Source: Paludibacteraceae bacterium | GTDB taxonomy: Bacteria; Bacteroidota; Bacteroidia; Bacteroidales; Paludibacteraceae | Reading direction: 5' to 3' | NCBI GenBank assembly: GCA_018056165.1 | Contig: JAGPGD010000015.1 | Coordinates: 1-39,527 of the forward strand | Length of the DNA stretch: 39,527 nucleotides | Part shown: positions 32,355 through 39,527 of the stretch, piece by piece | How positions within the stretch are numbered: position 1 is the first letter of the stretch | Layout of the letters: every line of letters starts with the position of its first letter | Program-made: the position numbers and the translations under genes | Notes under the pieces: generated by a model | What the model was told of the DNA's origin: nothing | Seen by the model: the letters and a program-made list of their open reading frames with translations, nothing else | Database searches by the model: none

Positions 32355-34748
32355 TCAGCTCTTTTTCTTTGTTGTGTTTTTTTTACCATTTAACTTTTTC
32401 CCTGTTACCGTATTGCTTTTTCTTTTCTTTTGGGAAGTTTTTTCCTTGTTATTTTTTTCTGCTTGAGATTTAATTAATTCTATACATTTTTCATACGTTA
32501 ATGTTGATGGATCAACATTTTTTGGAATTTTGTAATTTGTTTTATTATATACTATATAGGGTCCGTATCGTCCATTTAAGACCTGAATTTCATTCTTTTC
32601 TCCAAAAGTAGCAATAGTTTTATTTTTTTCTTCATTTCTTTTCTTATTAATGATTTCTATTGCTTGCTCATTTGTAATAGTAAGTGGATCCAGATTTTTA
32701 GGTATGGAATAAAAAGAATTTCCTTGTCGGACATAGGGTCCAAAACGCCCAATCGCCACAGTTAAAGGTTGATTTTCATATTCTCCCACGTTACGTGGAA
32801 GTTTAAATAATTCCAGGGCTTCTTCGAGTGTAATGAGTTCCATCGAATAATTTTTCGGCAGGGAAGCAAAAGCAGGATTTTCCCCATCTTCTCCAGTACC
32901 AAGTTGAACAAAGGGTCCATATTTCCCAAATTTTACGGAAACTTGCTTGCCTGTTTCAGGATCAATTCCCAAAATACGCTCTTTTGCTTTTCGATCTTTA
33001 CTAGTTAATGTTTTTTCAACGGCTGCATGAAATTTTTTATAAAATTTGTCAATTACTTCAGTCCATTTTACTTTTCCTGCAGCAATACTATCAAATTCTT
33101 TTTCAACATTCGCAGTGAAATTATAATTCAAAATAGAAGGAAAATATTCCATTAAAAAATCGTTTACTACCATTCCAATATCGGTAGGGAAAAGTTTAGA
33201 TTTTTCAGCACCCCTTGCCTCGGTTTCTATTTTATCTTCAATTTTGTTATTATTAAGAATTAGCACATTATAATCTCTTTTTTCAGCAGGACGGTCCTTT
33301 TTCTCTACATACAATCGATTTTGAATGGTAGAAATGACAGGAGCGTAAGTGGAAGGACGCCCAATTCCCAATTCTTCCAGTTTTCGCACTAAACTGGCTT
33401 CGGTGTATCGAGGAGGATGTTGTGAAAAATGTTGCTGAGCAACGATTTTGGAAGGAGATAAACTTTCACCTACTTTCATTGATGGAAGTATATTAGTGCT
33501 TTCATTTTCATTTTCTTCATCACTGGATTCTGCATACAATTTCAAAAAGCCATCAAATAAAATTACTTCTCTGTTAGCTATAAATTGATAGGGAGAATTT
33601 TTCATTGCAATGGTGATGGTCGTTTTTTCTAATTCTGCATCAGCCATTTGTGAAGCCATGGTTCGTTTCCAAATCAGGTCGTATAAGCGTTTTTCCTGAA
33701 GAGTTCCTTCAATTTGGTGTACATTCATGTAAGTAGGACGAATAGCTTCGTGGGCTTCCTGAGCTCCTTTGGTTTTGGTTACAAAATGTCTTTTTTTTAC
33801 ATATTGAGGTCCAGCAATTTTTTTGATTTCTACTTCGGAAGTATTCAAAGCCAGTTCAGATAAATTGACAGAATCGGTACGCATGTATGTAATTTTTCCG
33901 GATTCGTACAAGCGTTGAGCCAACATCATGGTTTGCGAGACAGAAAAACCAAGTTTCCTTGCTGCTTCTTGCTGCAAGGTTGAAGTAGTAAAGGGAGGAG
34001 CTGGAGATTTTTTTGCTGGCTTGGTAACGATATTTTCAATGAAAAATTCTTCTATTTTACACTTTTGTAGAAAAGCCAAAGCTTCTTCTTTTCCGCGAAA
34101 ACGTTGCTGTAATTCTGCTTTTAATTCAACGAGAGAACCATTTTTATCTTTTCCACTGAAAAAACCAGTGATTTTATAAAAAGATTCGGGAGTGAATTGA
34201 TTGATTTCCCTTTCGCGTTCCACAATGAGACGTACAGCTACGGATTGAACTCTGCCGGCTGAAAGGGAAGGACGGATTTTACGCCATAATAGTGGCGACA
34301 ATTCAAATCCTACAATTCTGTCCAGTACACGACGAGCTTGTTGAGCATCAACCAGATGCAAATCTATTGGGCGAGGATGTTCAATGGCATGAAGAATGGC
34401 ATCTTTTGTAATTTCGTGAAAAACAATTCGTCGTGTTTTTTCTTCTTTCAGGTTTAATACTTCAAACAAATGCCATGCAATAGCTTCTCCTTCGCGATCT
34501 TCATCGGATGCCAGCCAAACCATATCGGCATCTTTTGTGGACTTTTTCAGCTCAGCTACTATTTTTTTCTTTTCAGGTGAAATTTCGTAAAGTGGTTGAT
34601 AATTGTTTTCAAAATCAATTCCGATGTTCTTTTCACTTAAATCGCGAATATGTCCATAACTGGACATTACTTGATAGTCTTTTCCAAGAAATTTTTCAAT
34701 AGTCTTAGCTTTGGCAGGGGATTCTACAATAACAATGTTTTTAGGCAT
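32355..34748 (-). CDS. topA: DNA topoisomerase I (type IA)
   Basis: The protein has 797 residues from ATG 34748; a TTG 63 bases upstream would add a non-conserved tail. The Toprim domain has NIVIVESPAKAKTIEKFLG and WLASDEDREGEAIAWHL (Asp-x-Asp-x-Glu metal site). The active-site Tyr is in KITYMRTDSVNLS. Other blocks are IGRPSTYAPVISTIQNR and FTANVEKEFD. The C-terminus has no Cys4 zinc ribbons; three Toprim_C-type repeats take their place (FGKYGPFVQLG, IGRFGPYVRQG, NGRYGPYIVYN), followed by a Lys-rich tail of about 35 residues likely to bind DNA. The enzyme relaxes negative supercoils. Confidence 0.96.
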   Translation of the reverse strand: MPKNIVIVESPAKAKTIEKFLGKDYQVMSSYGHIRDLSEKNIGIDFENNYQPLYEISPEKKKIVAELKKSTKDADMVWLASDEDREGEAIAWHLFEVLNLKEEKTRRIVFHEITKDAILHAIEHPRPIDLHLVDAQQARRVLDRIVGFELSPLLWRKIRPSLSAGRVQSVAVRLIVEREREINQFTPESFYKITGFFSGKDKNGSLVELKAELQQRFRGKEEALAFLQKCKIEEFFIENIVTKPAKKSPAPPFTTSTLQQEAARKLGFSVSQTMMLAQRLYESGKITYMRTDSVNLSELALNTSEVEIKKIAGPQYVKKRHFVTKTKGAQEAHEAIRPTYMNVHQIEGTLQEKRLYDLIWKRTMASQMADAELEKTTITIAMKNSPYQFIANREVILFDGFLKLYAESSDEENENESTNILPSMKVGESLSPSKIVAQQHFSQHPPRYTEASLVRKLEELGIGRPSTYAPVISTIQNRLYVEKKDRPAEKRDYNVLILNNNKIEDKIETEARGAEKSKLFPTDIGMVVNDFLMEYFPSILNYNFTANVEKEFDSIAAGKVKWTEVIDKFYKKFHAAVEKTLTSKDRKAKERILGIDPETGKQVSVKFGKYGPFVQLGTGEDGENPAFASLPKNYSMELITLEEALELFKLPRNVGEYENQPLTVAIGRFGPYVRQGNSFYSIPKNLDPLTITNEQAIEIINKKRNEEKNKTIATFGEKNEIQVLNGRYGPYIVYNKTNYKIPKNVDPSTLTYEKCIELIKSQAEKNNKEKTSQKKRKSNTVTGKKLNGKKNTTKKKS

Positions 34749-35336
34749 AGCGTTTAGGTTATCAAATAATATTTGCGTGCAAAGTAACAAAAATTGGCAG
34801 GTATCAGCCAAATTTTCAACTCATTATTTTCTCAATTTTATAATAAAACATATATTTCCAGCCTTTATCTACCTGATAATAAGATTTATAATCTTCTACT
34901 GATATTCAACTGTTATCAAAATTATTACAATTAAAATATTTCATATAAAAATAAAATTGCTATATTATAAAAATTATACACGAAAAAGAAATATCATCTT
35001 TTACTTGAGTAAATTCATTAACCGATTGAGACAAAGAGAAAAACTATGCTCTTTGAGGAATATATAATATTGTAAATCAGCATTTTACAGATCAACATAA
35101 ATTGATATACCTCTCAAGGCAAGGATTTACAAGAAAAAAATTCAACAATAGTTACCAAACTAAACAATATTTCAATAGAAAACTAAATTTACAAGCACAA
35201 AATACAAACACAATCCCGTAGTTTCAACTAAAGATTTAAATTTTTCAAACAAAATTTCTTACTTGCGGATTTTAGGTCATAAAAATTTGTTTTTTAATCT
35301 GGGTGTTTCCCTCAACCCCACTAACTTGAAGCTTGC

Positions 35337-35433
35337 CCGGATTTGTAATGTGGGTGTACCGAAGGCAAAAATGGGGTCACAAATTGCAAATTTATGTCAG
35401 CAGAAAAAATTTTAAGTTAATCGGCGTAAGGTA
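35337..35433 (-). repeat. dispersed intergenic repeat, copy 2 (inverted relative to copy 1)
   Basis: The reverse complement matches 15040-15133 in order: GATTAAC, AAAATTTTTTCTG, GACATAAATTTG, AATTTGTG, CCTTC, GTAC and TTACAAATC. This copy has a three-base insertion (CTG repeated) after TTTTTTCTG. It may extend to about 35265, where TTGCGGATTTTAGG echoes the same end motif. Confidence 0.7.
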
Positions 35434-35576
35434 TTCCGTTATTCTATGGAAAATCCTTGTGCTCTTACACCTCGCATTTTGCAAACTCCAAACCATTGAT
35501 TGGTAATTGAATTTCTTTATAGCATAATAAATTAAGAATTAGTTTATAGTTTTAACAAATTATCGATGTTTTTATT

Positions 35577-35584
35577 TATATTTG
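35577..35584 (+). promoter_or_regulatory. -7 box TATATTTG before the metallopeptidase gene
   Basis: TATATTTG matches TAnnTTTG and lies 23 bases before the ATG at 35608. No clear -33 TTTG. Confidence 0.5.
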
Positions 35585-35607
35585 TATAAAGATTAGGTTA
35601 GAAAAAA

Positions 35608-36804
35608 ATGAAACTATATAAGAAAAAAATTTTCTTTTTTCTTTTCTTTATTTGCCTTTTTTATTCCTGTGAAGACGACAATGAATATCGTGTGGACAGT
35701 GAATTTTTACCTTACTTAACACGATTTGAAATAGAAGCAGGTAAACGAGGAAAAAATTTTAACTTCCAAAGGGATGGAATAATTATTGAATTTGCCAAAT
35801 TGAAAGAAAGCACAGCAGGTTTAACTTATAAGGAACATCCTGTTCGCATACAGATTGATAAAAAATATTGGGAGGATATTTCTTCCTCAGCAGGAGCAGA
35901 TATAATGAAAGAAAATTTGCTTTTTCATGAATTGGGACATGGCATATTAGGTCGAAAACATTTGAATACTGTTCTTGAAAATGGCGATTGGAAATCTATT
36001 ATGTGTGGTGGAGAGAAAATAGACAATCGTTCCTGGAATATCAATTATAGAGGCTTCAGAAGGAATTATTATATTGATGAATTGTTTGATGAAAGTACTA
36101 CTCCACCTTTTCTTTTAACTTCTATTTTTAATATTGATACTTTAGCTTATAGTTTAGTGATTGAAAAAAATTTTGATGATGCGCAACACGCTGGATGGAC
36201 GATAAAAAATACAACTACTTATGAAACCTCCATAGATAATAGACGTTTAAAATTTCAATCAAAAATTGATTCGCTCTATTTTGTTTTTGCCAAAACTAAC
36301 GTAAATATTCAAAGTGATTTCAAATATAAACTGACTTTGGAATGCCAAAATTGCCAGAGTAATGATCAATATGGAATAATTTTTGGAACCCTTCCGGATT
36401 CTTTTTCACCGCAAGGAAAAAAATCTATTGAATATTTTACTATTGATCAGGAACAACAAATGTTTATGGGGAATAGTAACTGGTATAGCTTTTATACTCA
36501 ATTATTCAAACCCGAAATTCAAATTAATGGACAAAATAAGTTAGAAATTGTTAAATCAGGGCAAATATTATATTATTTTATCAATGAAAGGTACACATAT
36601 TGTTCTGAAATAGAGGCAAGCGAAGATGGTTTTTATTTTGGTTTTATAGTACCGCCAAAAGGTACGATGTTGGTAGATAATTTTTTAATTTATGAAAAAA
36701 TGCCAAGAGATGTTTCCACAGCAAAGATAAAAGGAACTACAATTCCTGAATTTAAAGTTTTATCTTGTCCAGTGGAAAATTTCAGACCTGATATGAAAAA
36801 ATGA
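35608..36804 (+). CDS. lipoprotein with HExxH zinc-metallopeptidase motif and C-terminal lectin-like domain
   Basis: The protein has 398 residues. A lipoprotein signal is present (FFFLFFICLFYSCEDD; Cys followed by acidic residues, typical of surface export in Bacteroidetes). The peptidase part (about 30-180) has FHELGHGILGRKH, i.e. HExxH with a third His seven residues later, and SIMCGG about 20 residues on, resembling a metzincin Met-turn. The motif is one residue longer than classical HExxHxxGxxH. The rest (about 190-380) is beta-rich with paired Cys (LECQNCQ) and strands like a concanavalin-type domain. No exact family recognised. It stands alone between spacers with its own promoter. Confidence 0.65.
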   Translation: MKLYKKKIFFFLFFICLFYSCEDDNEYRVDSEFLPYLTRFEIEAGKRGKNFNFQRDGIIIEFAKLKESTAGLTYKEHPVRIQIDKKYWEDISSSAGADIMKENLLFHELGHGILGRKHLNTVLENGDWKSIMCGGEKIDNRSWNINYRGFRRNYYIDELFDESTTPPFLLTSIFNIDTLAYSLVIEKNFDDAQHAGWTIKNTTTYETSIDNRRLKFQSKIDSLYFVFAKTNVNIQSDFKYKLTLECQNCQSNDQYGIIFGTLPDSFSPQGKKSIEYFTIDQEQQMFMGNSNWYSFYTQLFKPEIQINGQNKLEIVKSGQILYYFINERYTYCSEIEASEDGFYFGFIVPPKGTMLVDNFLIYEKMPRDVSTAKIKGTTIPEFKVLSCPVENFRPDMKK

Positions 36805-36861
36805 TTTTCAATTATCTAAAGTTTAAAAATCGGTTGCACAAATTTTTTTAATGGTGAGAAA

Positions 36862-36969
36862 ATGGCTATAATTCAAGAAGAACATTATATAAAAAGAAAA
36901 ACTTTCGTCGAAGCAGATGTTGATTTTTTGAAATTGATCAATGAACTAAATAAGGTAATAAGGTTATAA
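36862..36969 (+). pseudogene. possible small ORF or gene remnant (35 codons)
   Basis: ATG 36862 opens a frame of 35 codons with FVEADVDFLKLINELNKVIRL, stopping inside the 17-bp repeat at 36949-36965. The composition looks protein-like and the last residues are supplied by the repeat, so this could be the 5' piece of a gene cut by repeat insertion. No family is recognised. Confidence 0.25.
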
Positions 36970-37030
36970 TTAAGTAGATATTTCAAAGTTATTAAGGTTG
37001 AATGTTTTTATATAAGGTTTTAATGAATAA

Positions 37031-37050
37031 CCTCGAGGCAAGCCTCGAGG
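37031..37050 (-). repeat. REP-like hairpin, unit 3 (reverse orientation)
   Basis: On the minus strand CCTCGA and TCGAGG enclose GGCTTGCC, close to the TGCTTGCG loop of the two units near 20.5 kb. The loop ends also pair, extending the stem. Confidence 0.5.
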
Positions 37051-37182
37051 AATCCTTTTGATTAAAAAATCTAAACAATTTGTCGATGCGAGATGATTTT
37101 TGGATGGTTAAATAGAATTTTTTTGTAAAATTCAGTGAAAATGAATGGTTATTACACTATAACGTAATGGTCAAAATGTTAA

Positions 37183-37218
37183 TTCAGTAGAGACGCCATA
37201 TATGACGTCTCTACTGAA
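37183..37218. repeat. 36-bp near-perfect palindrome with GTAGAGACG arms
   Basis: TTCAGTAGAGACG (37183-37195) is exactly complementary to 37206-37218. The ten central bases also pair except for one position, so both 18-base arms differ by a single mismatch. GTAGAGACG palindromes are a known intergenic repeat type in this and other phyla. Confidence 0.7.
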
Positions 37219-37429
37219 ATTCGTTGAATAACAGTTAATTATTCACAACGAATAAATACCGGTAATTTTTTACTTCAATGAAACAGGGTTAATTTTTCAA
37301 CCTTATCATGCTGAAAACCTTAATAACAAGAGAAAAAACAAATAAACCAAACCTTATTACCTTATTGTAGCAAGTTTAAAAATTGATTATCACAAATAAA
37401 AACGTAAATTAATATTTTAGATTTCAACT

Positions 37430-39115
37430 ATGGCTAAATTCGTAATTTATGAAGTACTTCCAAGATTGTTTGGAAACTATAATACAACGAATAAATACAA
37501 TGGCAGCATTGAAGAAAACGGGTGTGGAAAATTTAATAGTTTTACCGACAAAGCTCTCCAGGAAATCAAATCGTTAGGAGTTACGCATATCTGGTACACC
37601 GGCATCCTTGAACATGCTACCCAAACCGATTATTCTGCTTATGGGATTAAAAAAGATTTTCCTTGTATTGTGAAAGGAAAAGCAGGTTCACCTTATGCCG
37701 TAAAGGATTATTATGATGTAGATCCTGATTTGGCTGAATATGTTCCTGAAAGAATGAAAGAATTTGAAAATTTGATTAATCGTACGCATGCGGCGGGTTT
37801 GAAAGTTATTATTGATTTTGTCCCCAATCATGTGGCACGTCAATACTATTCAGATGCTAAACCAAAAGGTGTTGAAGATTTTGGAGAAAGAGATCATCCA
37901 GAGTGGGCATTTTCACCTTTCAATAATTTTTATTACATTCCATCTCAGCCATTTGCGCCTCAATTTGATATTGATGGTTATTATGAATTTCCTGCCAAAG
38001 CCACAGGAAACGACCAGTTCACACCTTCGCCTACCATTTATGATTGGTACGATACTGTTAAGTTGAATTATGGAGTTAATTATATGGAAGGGATGCAAAA
38101 GCAATTTGATCCTATACCTGATACTTGGTTCAAAATGCTGGATATTTTGCTGTTTTGGGCAGGGAAAGGGATTGATGGTTTTCGGTGTGATATGGCAGAA
38201 ATGATTCCAGTAGAATTCTGGAATTGGGCTCTCGTTCAGGTAAAAGAAAAATATCCCGATATTATTTTTATTGCTGAAATTTATAAACTTCCTGAATACA
38301 GAAATTATCTTTGTAATGGTAAATTTGATTATTTGTATGATAAAATTGGCCTTTACGAAACGCTTCGGAATATAACTACGCGAAATTATCCGGCACGAAA
38401 CATTACGTATGCCTGGCAACAATTGAACGGCATTGAAAATTATATGCTCAATTTTTTGGAAAATCATGATGAACAACGAATTGCTTCTGGATTTTTTGCT
38501 GGGGATGGCATGTATGCTCAACCAGCTATGATCGTAGCGGCTACTTTAACTAAAGCTCCGGTGCTGATTTATTTTGGTCAAGAATTGGGTGAATTAGGAA
38601 TGGATATTGAAGGTTTCAGTGGACTTGACGGAAAAACATCTATATTTGACTATTGGGGAGTTAAATCTATACAAGCATGGGCAAATAATGGCAAATTTGA
38701 TGGAGCAAAATTAACAAAAAAACAAAAGGAGCTCAGAAATTTTTATCAGAAATTATTGAATATTACTCTTCATGAAAAAGCCATCACAGACGGTGTCATG
38801 TACGATCTGGAATATGCCAATTTTAATAATCCTAACTTTAATACGCATGAACAGTTTTCTTATATTCGAAAATATGAAGATGAATTACTTTTATTTGTAT
38901 TGAATTTTGACGACAAGGAACTGTACACGGAGGTAAGAATTCCATTAGAGGCTTTTCAATTTCTTGAATTGCCAATCGATCAACATTATAGTGGAATAAA
39001 TTTATTAGATGAATCTGAAAAAATTAGCCATATTTTTCTTTCGCCTGATGTTTATTTTAAAACTACTCTTCCACCTTGGAGAGGAAAAATTTTTAAATTA
39101 ACACAGGAATCATAA
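37430..39115 (+). CDS. intracellular GH13 alpha-amylase-family enzyme
   Basis: The protein has 561 residues and no signal peptide (MAKFVIYEVLPRLFGN). The (beta/alpha)8 barrel carries all four GH13 motifs: DFVPNH (residues 129-134), GIDGFRCDMAE with nucleophile Asp254, IAEIY with acid/base Glu283, and ENHDEQR with Asp347. Residues about 450-561 form the C-terminal beta domain. A full catalytic set means an active alpha-glucan-acting enzyme is likely, in the cytoplasm, perhaps on glycogen or imported maltodextrin. The subfamily and exact reaction are not assigned. There is no susCD pair or other starch gene nearby. It follows the repeat-rich spacer 36805-37429. Confidence 0.88.
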   Translation: MAKFVIYEVLPRLFGNYNTTNKYNGSIEENGCGKFNSFTDKALQEIKSLGVTHIWYTGILEHATQTDYSAYGIKKDFPCIVKGKAGSPYAVKDYYDVDPDLAEYVPERMKEFENLINRTHAAGLKVIIDFVPNHVARQYYSDAKPKGVEDFGERDHPEWAFSPFNNFYYIPSQPFAPQFDIDGYYEFPAKATGNDQFTPSPTIYDWYDTVKLNYGVNYMEGMQKQFDPIPDTWFKMLDILLFWAGKGIDGFRCDMAEMIPVEFWNWALVQVKEKYPDIIFIAEIYKLPEYRNYLCNGKFDYLYDKIGLYETLRNITTRNYPARNITYAWQQLNGIENYMLNFLENHDEQRIASGFFAGDGMYAQPAMIVAATLTKAPVLIYFGQELGELGMDIEGFSGLDGKTSIFDYWGVKSIQAWANNGKFDGAKLTKKQKELRNFYQKLLNITLHEKAITDGVMYDLEYANFNNPNFNTHEQFSYIRKYEDELLLFVLNFDDKELYTEVRIPLEAFQFLELPIDQHYSGINLLDESEKISHIFLSPDVYFKTTLPPWRGKIFKLTQES

Positions 39116-39161
39116 GCATTGAGATGTAGAAAAAGAAAGGAAACTGTAAATAAATCTTTGA

Positions 39162-39181
39162 TTAATAACTAAAGTTTCGCA
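39162..39181. repeat. candidate outer end of the right-edge insertion sequence
   Basis: AATAACTAAAGTTTCGCACT lies about 90 bases beyond the stop of the partial gene at the right edge, where a terminal inverted repeat would be expected. The partner end is outside the window, so this is only a suggestion. Confidence 0.25.
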
Positions 39182-39273
39182 CTTTGATTTAATGATTTGA
39201 AAGACAGGAAATAATGAAGTGCAATTTAATTATTTCCCATCTGATTATCAATACATTATTGATTCCATTTTCG

Positions 39274-39527
39274 TCAAACTGCTTCCTGGAGCGGAGGAGC
39301 AAGCATCCTTGAAACTAATTCTGCTGTTTTTGGACAATTCATGATCAACTCGAACAGTTCATCAATATCTTTTTCCAATGCTTCGCATATTTCACGCAGC
39401 AACTCCAAAAATAATCCCCAAAGACGTTCATCAAGTGTCTGCTGCAAATATTCCGCATTCATTACCCTGAAAAGTTCTCCCATCGATTCATAGTGCTCAT
39501 ACCGATATCGAAAAGATAACAAAATGT
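39274..39527 (-). mobile_element. C-terminal part of a probable transposase (5' end outside window)
   Basis: The frame is open to the window edge and ends at TGA 39274-39276, giving about 84 residues, including RYEHYESMGELFRVMNAEYL and ERLWGLFLELLREICEAL. The segment is helical and charged. The Y-x(3)-[YF]-x-S-x-GELF pattern resembles the C-terminal end of IS4-type transposases seen in Bacteroidetes, which is why I lean to a mobile element; DDE residues are outside. The base composition is higher in GC than the flanking spacer. It could also be an unrelated helical protein. Confidence 0.4.

Larger units (their letters stand above)
34749..35607. other. long gene-free spacer with a dispersed repeat
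   Basis: About 860 bases without a credible gene between topA and the metallopeptidase gene, which diverge. The topA promoter must lie at the left end but no clear TAnnTTTG is seen. The repeat at 35337-35433 is the only structured part; the rest is strongly AT-rich. Confidence 0.6.
36949..37366. repeat. 418-bp non-coding element bounded by perfect 17-bp inverted repeats
   Basis: AATAAGGTAATAAGGTT at 36949-36965 and its exact reverse complement at 37350-37366 bound a segment with no ORF. It contains two strong palindromes (37031-37050 and 37183-37218) and further AAGGTT/AACCTT words. The layout is MITE-like. No target-site duplication was established. It fills most of the 625-base spacer between the metallopeptidase and GH13 genes. 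Confidence 0.55.

Noticed and set aside
34749..34811. Upstream TTG start for topA adding 21 residues
   Set aside because: The family begins at MPKNIVIVESPAKAK; the added part is not conserved in type and ATG 34748 fits.
37913..38521. 202-codon minus-strand ORF inside the GH13 gene
   Set aside because: Antisense to the conserved GH13 catalytic region; its composition is Ile-rich and without motifs.

Overview
The window reads as a fermentative member of the Bacteroidota, most likely order Bacteroidales. The base composition is AT-rich. Several families are largely confined to this phylum (DUF4199, DUF7935-like, DUF3078, DUF6048/DUF6452, DUF4831). Two secreted proteins carry C-terminal type IX secretion (T9SS) sorting tails. 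Most recognisable promoters carry the Bacteroidetes -7 box TAnnTTTG. No rRNA, tRNA or CRISPR array was seen. Both edges of the window lie in probable insertion-sequence remnants: an IS30-type transposase tail on the left and a probable transposase tail on the right.

Layout. 1-2285: IS30 remnant, then a DUF4199 membrane protein, a GT2 polyprenyl-phosphate glycosyltransferase and a small anchored protein, closed by a hairpin. 2403-6618: methylmalonyl-CoA epimerase followed by four subunits of a Na+-translocating methylmalonyl-CoA decarboxylase, the last steps of the succinate-to-propionate route. 6886-14791: housekeeping and conserved genes (HD hydrolase, DUF3078 barrel, RmuC, YraN, MntP, transketolase, DUF6048/DUF6452). 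15378-20232: an operon on the minus strand, SDR oxidoreductase - PfkB kinase - 6-phosphogluconate dehydrogenase - LarA-family nickel epimerase, with an operator-like palindrome on its promoter. 20446-24712: folded intergenic repeats, a multidomain T9SS pectate lyase and a second T9SS protein. 24918-31152: dnaK, then fakA-fakB-plsY (fatty-acid kinase and acyltransferase) and folK. 31230-34748: DUF4831 and topA. 35337-39527: repeats, a lipoprotein metallopeptidase candidate, an intracellular GH13 enzyme and the right-edge remnant.

How the genes may work together. The pectate lyase points to pectin use. The SDR-kinase-Gnd-LarA operon can be read as a route that reduces fructuronate to mannonate, epimerises it to gluconate with a nickel-pincer enzyme, phosphorylates it and feeds it through Gnd into the pentose phosphate pathway, where transketolase (encoded 2 kb away) acts. 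No mannonate dehydratase or KDPG aldolase lies in the window. This shunt is inferred from family membership and gene order and is the most interesting hypothesis here. The Na+-pumping decarboxylase would handle the propionate end of the same fermentation.

Intergenic DNA is rich in structured repeats: hairpins with a constant TGCTTGCG loop and changing stems, an inverted pair of roughly 95-bp repeats 20 kb apart, and a 17-bp doublet that bounds a 418-bp element as perfect terminal inverted repeats.
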